Positions 50,710-62,829 of a DNA stretch of 64,000 bases are shown piece after piece. The stretch is from Xiphophorus maculatus (Eukaryota > Chordata > Actinopteri > Cyprinodontiformes > Poeciliidae). The DNA is taken from NCBI RefSeq assembly GCF_002775205.1, contig NC_036450.1:20586479-20650478 (forward strand), in the 5' to 3' direction. The number at the start of each line of letters is the position of its first letter. Position 1 is the first letter of the stretch. A program made the position numbers and the translations under genes. Below the pieces are notes generated by a model. The model saw only the letters and a list, made by a program, of their open reading frames with translations, was not told the DNA's origin and did no database searches.

Positions 50710-53700
50710 TTACAACGCTGGAAAGCCCTGCATCTTATCTGGATCTCTCCTGCTGTCTGATTCACAATCTGACTCATCTATAAACTCTTCATCCTTTCTG
50801 TCTTGATCAGCTCCTTCATCACCAATATTCGTGCTCTTGCCTTCTCTTTTTCGCTCTCTCAGCGAGTCTGCCTGCTCCTTTCCCTCACTCCTTTCCCTGC
50901 TTTGAACCTGGACATGGTTGGTCCTGTTAGTTTCCAGCTCTACAAACACACTCTTGTCCTTAGGCACATGCACCGTACTCGCCCGCCCTTCTTCCATGGA
51001 GAACTGGGACCTGTTGCCAGGCGTAAGGCTCTGTGTAAAGGTCATCTTTGAATGCTGCCTAGCAGCAGAGAAAAATTTCAAAACAGGGGGTCTAGCTGTG
51101 ACATTTGCACCTGTCTCTGTAGAGGCAGAAAACGGCGCTCTGCTGCTCCTTGAAGAACACCAGCCGGCAGCCGGAATTTGTGATTTTAGGTCCCTATTTT
51201 CTGATGAAGTGTCTCGTCTCTCCGAAGAGGTGATGTGAAAAGGAGTCCTGCTTAGAGCCCTTGGGTCGGGAATTGGAAGCCCCAGGCTCTGGCGCCACTT
51301 AATTGACTCTGCAAGGGAGCGAGCATAGTTGGGACTTGAAGCTGGTCGACCTCTTTCCGCCTGTTGGCTGCCATTGATTAGGCCATCTCTGGCAGTGTTG
51401 GGCCTCCTTTGCTGGTTCTTCGCTGCTCCTGCGCCATCGGCTGGCTCCAGAAGACTGGGACTGCAGGACTGAACTGAAGAGGCACGTGACTGTGGGCTGG
51501 CAGATGAGACTTCAGGATAGTACCTCTGTTGGGTCCCTACTTGAGACGCAGAGACAGCACTGATGTGTTTTGGAGAAATCTCAGCCAGCTGAGTCTCCGG
51601 TTTGAAGTCTTTAAGTGGAAATTGAACCTCTGAATCTTGAACCACAGGGGATCCGTTTCTACACAAAGCTCCATCTTTACCTTTGTCTCCTGTGGAAACT
51701 TTGGCCTTCTCAGCCAGAAACCTTCTTATCTCTTGCTCGATGCTGTCATCACTGTCTACTGAGCTGCTCTCATCGTCCGTTCGATGAAGCGGTTCAACAG
51801 TTTGCCGTGACTTAGTTTCTATTCTTTCCCCTACCACAATGTCTGCTGTATCACCCTCCTTACATTTATCCATTTGCTTTTGTTGTGAGACATTATTTTT
51901 ACTGAATCCACACTTGTCTTTTACGTCATTGTCACCCCCGTGTACTTTTTTCAAATCACTACACTTTGAGTCAGGCTCGTGTTTGAACTTTCTGTTGGGT
52001 AAAGCATTTCCCATCAGCGGTTCTTCATCTTTGATGCACTTCCTGTGTTTCTTTTTCATGTCTTTGATCTTTTTCTTCGATTTCTTTTTTGTCTTTAGCA
52101 GGTCTTTGATCGCAGTGTCGAGGTCCTCGTCACTGTCAAGTGAACTGCTTTTGTCTCCACTTTGGTCTGCCTGGTGTAATGCTGTGCTTGGTTGGGGTTG
52201 ACTTCTCTGCGGAAGTGTCGAGGCGTTAGATTCTCGTGCGTGCTCAGTAGTTTCTTTACATTTGTCATCAGCTCCTAACATGTTCGCCACAGTCATGCTT
52301 TTCTCCTTCTGTTTTCTTTTCTGCGTTAAAGACAGCCTTTGTGATTTCTGTTGAATAGCAGCATCTTTCCCTTTCCCCTTCTCTGGATCAACAACACCAC
52401 GAGGCTCTTCCACAGTGGGTGGCTGTTTGTGCATTTGGGCTTTCTGCTCAAGAAATTTCCTGATTTCCTGCTCAATCCCATCCTCACTGTCAATGGAACT
52501 GTCGTTGCTTTCTTCATATCGGTGTCTGTCAGGAAGAGAGGACATTGTGGAAGGTTGAGCCGGAGCACACGTGCCGAGGGCAATGCCCTGATGGAAGGCT
52601 CCAGGCATTACGGTTTTGGAAATGTCCAGTATTGCTTCAGCACACATCAGTTCTGCTGTGGTGTTAACTTTGGAAGGAGCAGAAGCTGACTGCTCTTTAG
52701 TCTCTACTTTCGAAGAAGGTAGTCCATTTCCCTTGACCTTGGGGTTGAATGACAGTGAAGTCTTGGGTTTGGAAACAAATGGAGTTTGAGTCTGTTTCCC
52801 TGGTTTAACTTTTTTTCTCTTCAGTTTGTTTTTCTTCATTTCATCAGAGTTTGTACTTCCAGTGGCATGTACCGCTAACTTGATAGGGGCTTTCGGCTTG
52901 TAGAACAGTTGCTTCTGGGGGCTATTCTCTTTCTGTTGCTCAAGTTGGTAGCTCCGGATAGCTTCTTCAATCCCATCATCGCTGGTGGAGTCAGAATCTT
53001 CTTGGAATGTTTGTGGATTAAAGGCTTCCCTTTTGCTCTGCTCATTTTTCTCTAACTGGTATCTTTGAATGGCTTCCTCGATGCCATCGTCACTACTGGA
53101 ATCATTCAGGTCTTCCTCTATCTTTGGCATTACTGGGTACGTTAGAGTGCTGTTGAAGAACCTGATTGTTTCAGAGGGACTCCTCCATTGTTCTTCGGAA
53201 CTGACTAAGCTATTGGCTGAACTTTTATCCACCTCAATGTTTTCATCCCGCGAAGCCTTATTCTTGATATACTTTTTTAAAGGTATAGCAGCTGCTGTGA
53301 TAGGAGTCTCTGATTTCATATTTACTGGGAACTTTCTACTGGATATGAAGGACGAGTTGCCTTCAGAGTTTTGCTTGGCAAACTCAAAGGGCGGTGGATT
53401 TTTCCTTGGAATTTTGGACGACTGATGGGAAGTGGAAGATGTTCCAGCCTTGCGTTTGTGACCATCCTTTTCTTTCAGGTACTCCATTATTGCCTCCTCA
53501 ATTCCTCTGTCTACTGAATCGTCACTGTCGGAGTCACTGCTATCATGTTTTGTCGTGGAAGAAAAATGGGCGTGTGGGTTTTCAGTGGGCCTTTTTGTTT
53601 TCAACTTGGCTCCCACATAGTTACCCACTGCAGTCTTGCACACTTGCGTATGGTGCTCCTGTCCTGGTAGCATGTTTGCCTTGATCTCATCACCCATCTC

Positions 53701-53889
53701 AAGTGAGGACTGGCTACTCCTGAGGCTCTCTATGATCATCTGGACCTTATTTGAGATTGGTGTGCCTCTGGTGGACAAGTCTGTGTCAGAGTCATTGAAG
53801 CAAACTGGAAGGCTATAGCCTCCAGATGTTCCACATCGTCTCCATTCTGTTTCCGTCGCTGCGATAGGAGGTACATTCATCAAATACAT
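50710..53889 (-). CDS. ppp1r26: Protein phosphatase 1 regulatory subunit 26
   Basis: A single uninterrupted ORF of 1,059 codons; human PPP1R26 (KIAA0649) is about 1,209 aa. The start is supported by the conserved N-terminus (MYLMNVPPIA here; MFLMNAPPV in human, from memory) and the conserved VQMIIESL segment at about 49-56. The family is a nuclear/nucleolar inhibitor-type partner of PP1. The protein is largely disordered and very charged. It carries six degenerate copies of an acidic-helix module with core SSxDSDDGIEEAIxxYLxEK, at about residues 116-143, 262-289, 299-322, 462-487, 581-606 and 708-733. A strongly basic stretch follows copy 5 (TKKKSKKKIKDMKKKHRK, about 600-617), a likely nuclear/nucleolar signal. 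A conserved C-terminal block has SLAESIKWRQSLGLP (about 858-872), RTPFHITSSERR and PPVLKFFSAARQHSKMTF (about 934-951). No strict RVxF PP1-docking motif was found by eye; KMTF is the nearest look-alike. The last codons end at a TAA lying within a perfect GTAAGT donor consensus. Confidence 0.95.
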   Translation of the reverse strand: MYLMNVPPIAATETEWRRCGTSGGYSLPVCFNDSDTDLSTRGTPISNKVQMIIESLRSSQSSLEMGDEIKANMLPGQEHHTQVCKTAVGNYVGAKLKTKRPTENPHAHFSSTTKHDSSDSDSDDSVDRGIEEAIMEYLKEKDGHKRKAGTSSTSHQSSKIPRKNPPPFEFAKQNSEGNSSFISSRKFPVNMKSETPITAAAIPLKKYIKNKASRDENIEVDKSSANSLVSSEEQWRSPSETIRFFNSTLTYPVMPKIEEDLNDSSSDDGIEEAIQRYQLEKNEQSKREAFNPQTFQEDSDSTSDDGIEEAIRSYQLEQQKENSPQKQLFYKPKAPIKLAVHATGSTNSDEMKKNKLKRKKVKPGKQTQTPFVSKPKTSLSFNPKVKGNGLPSSKVETKEQSASAPSKVNTTAELMCAEAILDISKTVMPGAFHQGIALGTCAPAQPSTMSSLPDRHRYEESNDSSIDSEDGIEQEIRKFLEQKAQMHKQPPTVEEPRGVVDPEKGKGKDAAIQQKSQRLSLTQKRKQKEKSMTVANMLGADDKCKETTEHARESNASTLPQRSQPQPSTALHQADQSGDKSSSLDSDEDLDTAIKDLLKTKKKSKKKIKDMKKKHRKCIKDEEPLMGNALPNRKFKHEPDSKCSDLKKVHGGDNDVKDKCGFSKNNVSQQKQMDKCKEGDTADIVVGERIETKSRQTVEPLHRTDDESSSVDSDDSIEQEIRRFLAEKAKVSTGDKGKDGALCRNGSPVVQDSEVQFPLKDFKPETQLAEISPKHISAVSASQVGTQQRYYPEVSSASPQSRASSVQSCSPSLLEPADGAGAAKNQQRRPNTARDGLINGSQQAERGRPASSPNYARSLAESIKWRQSLGLPIPDPRALSRTPFHITSSERRDTSSENRDLKSQIPAAGWCSSRSSRAPFSASTETGANVTARPPVLKFFSAARQHSKMTFTQSLTPGNRSQFSMEEGRASTVHVPKDKSVFVELETNRTNHVQVQSRERSEGKEQADSLRERKREGKSTNIGDEGADQDRKDEEFIDESDCESDSRRDPDKMQGFPAL

Positions 53890-53960
53890 TCTTGAGAAGT
53901 GTGGAGAGTTCCTCGAGCATTAGAGGGCAACAGCCTCTGACAACAGTTACATGGTCCAGT
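53890..53960 (-). other. ppp1r26: ppp1r26 5' UTR part of the coding exon
   Basis: A good acceptor (pyrimidine tract TCTGTCTTCCACCCCCAG) ends at 53961, so the large exon probably starts at 53960. The ATG follows 71 bases later. The upstream intron would run to the donor at 57818. Confidence 0.7.
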
Positions 53961-56900
53961 CTGGGGGTGGAAGACAGAAACAGAATTTATGTCAATAAAT
54001 TGAGGGGGAAAAAAGATCAAAAATGACTTTTTGAAATATATTTCATAGAGAGACGAAATTTTTAATCAAGTTTAATCAGTGTACGTAATTAACTGCATTT
54101 TAATCAAAGATCATAGACAAACTATGAAACACTCTCAATTCAAAAACCATTTTAGCTGCTAAATTATTAAATAAATAGACATGAGTTCAACGTAAAGACA
54201 TTTATTGTGTTTAGTGTTGTTTAGGTTATTAAAACATCAGATTGATGCACAGTGTTATCATATTCGTTTCAGGAATCCTGATCATTTATGTAACTTCTTT
54301 GAAAAAATACTTCTATAGAAATGTGGTCTGTGGGTGCTGACATTAGCGTTGGGGATGTCTGTGCTTGCAGCAACATATTTTGCACTGACAATGGTATTTC
54401 AGGCTAGATAAGCTTTGGTGATAAGCTAACTCCTTTTTGCACAACAATAGTCATTCCCACCATCTCATATGAGGAATTTGTTAAGCAAAAGCTACCCCCA
54501 GTGGGCCAAGAGAAGCAGCTTTGTTGTCTATCTTTGTTATTTGTGGATGTCACTTGTGCATTACAGGAGATGTGTCAATACAAAAGTTCTAGCCAGAAGT
54601 TAAAAAAAAAGAAAAAGTGATTAATTGCATTAAAAATTTTAACACCTTATATTATAATCTATATTATTAACTAATCAAAATCAATGCTTTAAAGTCTCGA
54701 CCCTTTTTTAATTTAGGAGGCTCCTGCAACACATGCAACTGATTATGTGATATGCAATATCACAGCATTGAGATGAGGTTTTTGATATATATTTTTAAAA
54801 CAACCTGAGCTGTGACAAAGACGGCTGCACAAGAAACAGAACCTCACTGTTAAGGGAGCTGCATCAAAAGTAGTTTCTTGGGCCATCGGGTCTCCATAAC
54901 AATAATTTATAATTTATTTATTTAATTGTGGAACGCACTGTATAGAAAAGATGCACTGATGTACATGACCAAACTGAACTAGCCAATGATATTGATCTAT
55001 AATCGTCAGAAAAACATTTACTGTGAAACAGGAGAGGATTAAGTCGAGCTGTATCGTTTATCACGCAAAGAAAAACTTACTTCAGGGTACAAAAATAAAA
55101 TGACAGCACACACCCTGCCCCAGTTGTACACAACAGTAACGTTGAAACGCTGCACTATCGCTGCAGGCTCGGTGGATTTTCATTGTTACTCCTCACTTGT
55201 GTTTCGGTGGCTTCGTTTAACTTGGAGACCAGTCAGACAAGTTAGGGGCAACGTCTGGCAAAATCACTTGTGGTATGTGATTCCTGTTACACAGCGTGAT
55301 GGTTTGCATGCACACTAATACAATCTGACAGGTCTTTACAACAAAAAATGAAAAGGGAATTGTATTACAGTAATGAGGTAAATAAAAATAGCTACCCCAG
55401 CTTACTTAAACAATGTATCACATGAGCATTTCCCAAACAAATTGATAATGTCATCTCCTCGTAAGTGCTAAAACACCCCTTCTAAACACGCTTTAGATTA
55501 CACGTATGATTAGCATGTAAGTTCATTCATTGTTTTAAAAGGAATGGTTGTTTTTTGTTGTTGTTTTTTACATGAGGTTGTGTCTAAAGTTTATTAGTTA
55601 CCATCTTGTTAGGTAGCTCTCTAGGCATACTAATCAAGTATAAATGCAGATTCGTTGACTTTGGAGAACAGTTAGTCTGAGAGGAGCCAAGGTGTTTGGC
55701 TTGGGTGGTTATATATACTGTACACAGAAGCTGACAAATATTTACATAGAAAATGAAGCTTGGCGGTGGTACGCCACCAACAATCTTCCGGTGTCAAACA
55801 CATACTCAGCACAGAGCATGTAAAGCTTTCCTGGTCAAAGCATCTGTCTAACAGAAAAGTGGGGCTATGCAAAATTTCATAAAAAATTGTTTTTATACTA
55901 CTTTACTGTTAGTTAGTTAGTTAGCTAGCTCATTTGACTAGAGAAATTATTTACAAGCTACACTCTAAGAACATCATCAGTGTTGCACAGCCTCCAAACT
56001 TCTTTTTTAAATTTTTTTTTTTATTGGTTTACTTAATGTGAACATGGTGACAGTTTACAGGTTCCTAAAATAGCATTATTGTTATAACCATTTACAGTTT
56101 TACTAATGTCAAATAACACTCCTGATGTTATTTGCACATCTAACACACATTTTGTACGTGTCTTTTTTTTTTTTTTGCAATTCTTGTAAATAGTCTGTTA
56201 TGCACAGATTTACGTACACGTTTTGTATATATTTTTTATTTATTTAACTCTGTTACACATTTCTTTGAGTCAGAGTACACCATTTTTATTAGCTTTATTA
56301 TGTGTGTGTAAATCTGCATGCTCTGACTTACAGATTTGCACCTTGCTGGAGGTAAGCCTGAATTTCCCCCTGAGGAACAATAAAGTTTACTTCTATGTTC
56401 TATTCTGTCCTATAAACCTTAACATCATTTTTGAGTCAAGAGTCCACTTCTTAGACAAGCAGTTTGTTTCAGTCTCTGGGTGTAGCTAATGTAGATTTCT
56501 AAATATAAAGTGAATTAACTACAAGAGCTAAGAAATAACCTACCTATCTGCTTTTAATAGAACTTCACCTAAAAATCTTGAACTGTCCCTTTAAAGATAA
56601 ACGACAATGTGACAGGGCCTTAAAATTATATAAAAGGCAACAAGATGATTTTTCTTTTTAACATCACATATATCAGATCTAAACTTGGAATCCAGAACTT
56701 TCTGTTTTGCTTGGGTGTAAATGTAGATAGCGGCCCGTTTCTTTTAGCATGAAGACCGAAGCGGACTGTAAAATTACACACAGTGAAGAAAATGGAGAGG
56801 GAGGTCAACAAAGCCTCCAAAACCCAATAGTGGAGAACTGCAGCAAAGATTGGCATCGTGGGAGCTGCCAAGTCCCCATAACAATCATTTAGATGTTATC

Positions 56901-57818
56901 TATATGCAAACTAGTTATTGGGGCTGTATGTCAGAATAAATCACTTCCTGTCCCACCATCACAAGAATAACAGTTACATTTAGCTAAACTCTACAAGGCC
57001 TTTAACGGCAATGAGCATTTTAAGCAACACACACATTTTTTGGCAAAAATAGTTTGAATATGAAGGAAAACATCTCAAGCATATAAGTACAGTAGAGGTT
57101 CTGTGATCCTGTGGGCCTGCTTCTCTTTCACAGTCCAAAGGACTATATTTGAAATATCAGGTTAAAAAAAACTGGATGACTTTCCCAAGAAACACTAAAT
57201 AAGTAGACAGTGTGGTTTTAAGCGGTATATTGGTTGGAGACAAAAGTTCAAACGAACACAAAGTGAAATTAGTCATCTTCCATAGAGTACACGTGTTAGT
57301 CTTGCTGCTAGCTTTACTCCGCAGATAAATGTTATAAAAGAAACAATACGATCAATGAGTATCAGACGACATTTTTTATTATGGAAAAAGAAAGGGAACA
57401 GACATGTTCAGTTAGACATCTGCCCCGCAAAAGAGACGCTGTGCCGAAAACTCCAGTCTGTCCGCCCCGACCGTAAAGCCACCCTTCCAGTTCAGTATGC
57501 ATGCATAGACAACCCGGGTGACTTGTCCGAAGAGCAAAGCCAACATGCAGAACTCCAACACCAACCCCAAATGATGATCATTTGATGAAACCGAACCAGC
57601 GTAGCGTGAAAACAGCGACACGAAACCACAGCTGGTCTCCAAAGACGCCCAGCTGAAAACTGGCGAGAAGCGCATTTACCGAGTTTTAAAAACGTCACAT
57701 CGTAGCGTGCCAACTTTGTCTGCTATATTACAAAGAAACTTTTAAAAAGGACACCCCCCAACATCAGCAGGCGGCTGCTTTTATTGCCTAGCCAAACATG
57801 TCGCCGCGTCTGTTTTAC
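53961..57818 (-). other. ppp1r26: Probable first intron of ppp1r26
   Basis: Bounded by the donor GTAAAA at 57818 and the acceptor at 53961. AT-rich; no other exon recognised. Confidence 0.45.
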
Positions 57819-58420
57819 CTCCCGATCCCTTCCTGGACTGTTGCAGAGCAACACCGGCTGCCCCCGTAACCCTCTAGCGGCGCGGACCGCTTCAATGCCC
57901 GGCGTGCATGCGTAGGAGACTCCGCAGAGCAACCATGTTTCCTCGCACCGGCCACGGTTGTCAAAACCCACGTCGCTCCCTCGATGGCGCCTCTGGTCGC
58001 GAGTAGAGGTCGTTAAGGCGTCATGGTGAAAGCTACAGGAGGTTTTTTCTTAAATAGAAAGGCGAGGATGGTGCGAAACAGTGGAGCAATAAGCGAGGTG
58101 AGTCGGAGACTTGAAAGACACAAGCGGGCCTCCCGGCTGCTGCAGCCCCGGCATTTTCTCCGGCGAAGAAAGCCTTTGTACACAGTCGCGGTACACCGTC
58201 CTATGCGCGGTTGTTTTACACGAAATATCTAACATAGATGTCAGTACATATGTTCGACCCACCTGAATGTGACCCAATGCGAATCATGGGAGAAGTGAGT
58301 GCTTTTCGTCGTGCCGCTGGTGGAGATATTTCGGCGTCCGTCAGCGGCTCGCTCTCGCTGTCGAGTCCCCCTCCTCCGCTCCGACTACCGGGCGGACAAG
58401 CTTCCTCTAACCCTCAGTCC
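57780..58420. promoter_or_regulatory. CpG-rich promoter region, possibly bidirectional
   Basis: CpG density is clearly higher here than in the flanking AT-rich DNA. The minus strand carries the donor-bearing exon assigned to ppp1r26. The plus strand carries its own potential first exon: an ATG at 58023 (MVKATGGFFLNRKARMVRNS) followed by a GCGAG/GTGAGT donor after 58097. No downstream plus-strand exon was found, so a divergent non-coding transcript is as likely as a gene. Confidence 0.5.
57819..57960 (-). other. ppp1r26: Probable non-coding first exon of ppp1r26
   Basis: On the minus strand, a CpG-rich block is followed by a consensus donor, GGGAG then GTAAAA, with the exon ending at 57819. 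It lies about 3.9 kb upstream of the acceptor at 53961 and is the only good donor I see in the CpG-rich region upstream of the gene. The 5' end is not defined by the sequence. Confidence 0.5.
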
Positions 58421-58429
58421 AACCAACCA

Positions 58430-61400
58430 TAGACCCATTCAAATATGACATCGACGGACCTACCCGGAAAACATTTACACTTGCATATTCAAGCGAGTAC
58501 ATTATCCCCCCCAAAAATCAAATACATCTAACATTGTTATTTGAATTTATTTATTTTTTTAAAGGGTTTGACTAACCATTAGTAAAAAAGCTCTGCGTTT
58601 TATTTTAGTAAGACCAGAAGTGAAAAAGTAATGTGAGAAGTAGAGCATTCTTCTGTTTTTATGGGTTAAAATACATTTCTATAAAGGTGTAGTTGATTTA
58701 CAGACTACTTGTAACTAACAGACAACTTATAAGACTTTATCTCCTGAGCCAACTCCCAGTTAAGTTCATTACTGATATCAACTGTACAGTTTTAACTGAC
58801 GCATTTTTACATTAAATGCACTGTTCCTTGCAAGGAAAACTGCACGATTCCTGCACTGTTTTTTCCTTATACATCCCTATTATACCAGTAAAACACTGTC
58901 ATTTGCACTTTTGGAGACAAAAGTGCAAATTAATATTTTTTTTGCCAAAAAATATAAATATTTGCTAACGTAAATACGTTTTTTCATCACTTTCTTGTTT
59001 CATGATGATATTAATCACATTTGAAACCAGATGTGCGTTCTCAGGAATTTAGAATTCCTTGCCAGATAGTAAAAAAAAAATATGAATACAAAAATGTTAG
59101 GAACTACACATTCATGGGAAAGAATGATTACTCGACATATAACAGATAGTCATTGGCAGTCACTGATATATGAGCTCCCAGCTGCTGTTTTAAGCAAAGT
59201 AGAAAGTTGAATGGAAAGACAAAGTCTAGTAGAAACTCACACCAGTCACAGGAATGATTATGGCCTTGAGAATAGTCTCACACAGCCCAACGTCACTGGG
59301 TAGTCACCTTCATACCACACCACATTTGTGCAGCTATGCCAAAGGAGCCCAAACAATGTATTTAGTGTATACTAAACATATTTCTTTCAGTAGGATATCC
59401 GCTTTGTATTAAAAATGCTTTTCCATGTGATATTATAGTTTTCTGAGAAACTAGATTTGAGGTATTTCTTCACCGTAAGCTATAATCATGACAACACTGA
59501 CAATACTGTACTTTGCTCTTTTTATATATATGACATGTCAGTTAGAGATGCACCGGCATGTACATTTGGGCCAATATTGATATTCGGTTGTGATCCATAA
59601 CTGAAATTTACCAATGTTTTGTATTTATACTGTCTCAAAACCATGAAGAAATAATCTCCCCACCCTCCCCACTTGCTCTGAAAACATGCTGGAATAGCAA
59701 CAAAATGGAAGTAAAAATGAGTTATCGATATCAATCTAGTTTTACTTATGGGGCCGATGGTATGTTAAAAATGGTTAACAATGACAGATGGAGATATAGT
59801 GTCACTTTTTGAATTGCATGACTGAAATGAATCGACTTTTCCATTCTATTCTCATTCATCAAGATGCACATGTTGTTTGTCATGTGTAGAACAACATGTT
59901 GTGGTCAGTTTTGTTTTGGGCTTTTTCTCTGTCGATTGCAGTGGCGTTCCCCAAAGATTTTCAAAGGGGGCCCAGATTTATTTCCAAGGGTGGCCGTGGT
60001 CCCCCGTTGCCCCGCCTTGGCTCGCCACAATCTTTAAATGTAGACCAATTAATAACTGATGAGATTTAGATCAACGTTTTTACAGTGATCAGCCATGCTA
60101 CAAAGTTGTCAGAGAATGAACGAGCATTTAGGAAAATGCAACTTCATTTGAAAGTCGTTGACAGCTACATAGTCCACTCAATCTTGTGTTGAGTATTCAA
60201 GAAACAAAAGAAATAGTTAAAAGTTCTCGAACCAGCAGAGACTGCTTCCAATGCATCCTCATTTTCATATATGTGCCGATTTTAACTTGGTTTGCGTTGC
60301 TTACTCATGCAGAGCAGTTGCAGACTCACTAGGTGCAGCTAAAAGCACAAAACCTTTTTTCAATCAATGTTTAATGGCTGATATTCTACCCCTTGCCTAT
60401 CAATATGAAAACATGCAAAAAAATATGTACAGTATGTTTATGCTGTGTGAAACCAAAGCAACTGATTGGTAAAATAGCTGCGAAGGGACTCCACACAGAT
60501 TTTACCTGAGATCTTCGCAGGCATTTAACCACAGTGTTGCCTGTTTTGAGAAAGCGTATGGCAAAACCAAAGCGAGGCCTTTACTAATCTATTCTATTAT
60601 AAATGGATCACTTTCTGTGGAAAAAAATCCTTCTCTGGTTAAACTTAAACTGGTGCAGATTTAAAAAGCGATACTATTCCTGAGATTCTTACTTTTTTTG
60701 TCCAAACTATGCTTCCACTGTTGCTTCCATGAAAGGAGTACTTAATGCTCCCTTTTTCAGTTTAATACATGATTGTACGTAAATATAGCGTACGATTACC
60801 AGTGTAGGTGTATTACCTAATCTATTTGGTATTGTAAAGTAGCTTTCATAATGTCTGGTAAGTTGTACTTTCATATACATAGCCTCAAATTTCCTATTGT
60901 CAAATTTGGCTACTCCACCTCCTCCTGTCTTCTGTGAGAGCCACATTGTTTAAATACAATGCAGGTATTTAGTAGGCATTTAGCCTACTAATTTAGCATT
61001 TAGTAGGCTCACATCTTCTGCATTCAAGATCCTATTTGCTGCGGGATCTGTGACTTTCTATTCAGGCTTGTCTCCCTAAATCAAAAGCATTCATTTATTC
61101 TTGTCAGACAATGACTTTGCAAAAGTTTATTTTTCCAAGTAGGCTGGGCTGCAGGCCTTAGATAAAATCAATAGTTTGTCGTCTGGGTATTGCTTGTGTA
61201 ATATATCTGCCCCCAAAATATAGAAAAAAGAAACTTCACCATAACCACAAAAAAAAAAAAGATACATAAGAGTGAATATTTCTGCAGTGGCTGTTTAGAG
61301 AATGAAACAGTTGTCAGCAAAACCCCTGACAGCTGGGTTTTGCTGCTTTATGCAAAACTATAACCAAAGTTATTATTGCTATACAGAGCACAAATATATT

Positions 61401-62620
61401 ATAGTGTGGCATTTCTTTGCTATATTGACACTAAGCCCACTGAAAATGATACATTTTCAATATACTGTGTGGTCATAATTGGTGAAAAACAGTGGAAATA
61501 GCCTTCCCTGCATATTGGTAAGATACAATCTTTCCACCGTAACTCATTCTGCAAAGAATTATTCTTGTATTTGTTGTAAACATTTCTGGAATATAATCAA
61601 AGGAAATTTGCTGAAGCAAGAGAAGCTTTAACTAGACTAATCATCAGATTAAAAGCACAAAAAAACATGGAAAGCATCTAAACAAAAGCTAAAACAGCAA
61701 GGCATTAATTTTCTATACTTGTTTTGCTAAAAAGAAAAAAAGAGAAAGCTCAGAGGTGGCATTCTACGCAGCAATGGAACCATGCTGCATGTCAGCAACA
61801 CCATGCATAGCTGAATAAATGCAGCGGGAAAACATTTTGGGTTTAGAGTTTATTTGATCAAGTGGACATTTAATAGGTCATATTTGCATTCAGCACATGT
61901 TCTCTTACACTTCTAGTGAATACAAGTCTACTTTGATCACAAATGTGACACTCAAAGTTAAAACGGGTTTATCAAAACAAGATTAAAGAGGATTAAAGGA
62001 GAGTTCTGAGTGTCCAAATATCGCACCACAAACCTGCAACATTGGATTCATTTAATAAGCTGGAGCTTCTTTTCATACTCTGATCCCCAGCCAAGTATTG
62101 AATGTACAGTATATGCTCTACAGTGCATTTAGTAGCCTCACATTTTCTGTATTCTGCTCTTACTGTTATTTTCTCTTGATCTGAGAAACTGAATTTTAGT
62201 GTTGCATGTGCTGTAAGCCACAACCGCCGCAATTAACATCGAGAAATGTTTGGAATTTTGCATTCTACTTATAGTATGTCTATCTAAAGTTTGAGTTTTA
62301 TATATTTTTTTATTGATTCGTTTAAATAAAGTAATCTAATTTACTGAGATTTGCCTGAAAGCATAGAAATGTATTTTTCTCTTTTGAGAGAGAAACATTT
62401 AATTATTTCGGAACAACCACAAAAAAAAGTGTATGGGTTAGATATAGTTTTTGTGTTACTTTTGATTCCCCCACCGTTCCTTTCATCGTCTGTCAGACAT
62501 GAATAAAACAAAATGGACACCAAATGTCTGTCTGAGCTCCCTTAAAAAGGCCCGAGGAAGTTGCTGCTGTCTGAGCTTTCTTCACAAACAAGAAAGGCAA
62601 GGACGTCTCTCTCTGACAGT
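58430..62620. other. Gene-poor AT-rich interval
   Basis: No exon is supported. At 59945-60030 a plus-strand stretch (GTGGCGTTCCCCAAAGATTT onward) resembles a decayed dispersed repeat. Confidence 0.5.
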
Positions 62621-62631
62621 TGTGCTTTATT

Positions 62632-62823
62632 CTAATTCCGACAGGTTTCAATAAATGTTTTTTTAATGGACGCCCTTGCGAAGTTGGACAAGGAGGCAGT
62701 AATGCTGCGGCTGTTCAGGGACAGCAGGATGTCCGCATCCTCAGAGACAAGGCTCCTCTTTTCCAATGATCGCTTTTTAAGTTGCTCCTGCAGTAAACCG
62801 GCTTGTTTTTCACGGTGCTGCAT
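62632..62823 (-). CDS. Small unrecognised ORF or terminal exon (63 codons)
   Basis: Minus-strand ORF starting MQHREKQAGLLQEQLKKRSL, continuing EKRSLVSEDADILLSLNSRS and ending SIKKTFIETCRN. The first half looks coiled-coil and the rest is plausible helix. The stop TAG is followed immediately by AATAAA (62631-62626), so the transcript would have almost no 3' UTR. GC content rises locally. It may be a single-exon gene starting at the ATG, or a last exon with an acceptor GGGAG at about 62826. I do not recognise the family. Confidence 0.4.
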   Translation of the reverse strand: MQHREKQAGLLQEQLKKRSLEKRSLVSEDADILLSLNSRSITASLSNFARASIKKTFIETCRN

Positions 62824-62829
62824 AGCCTC

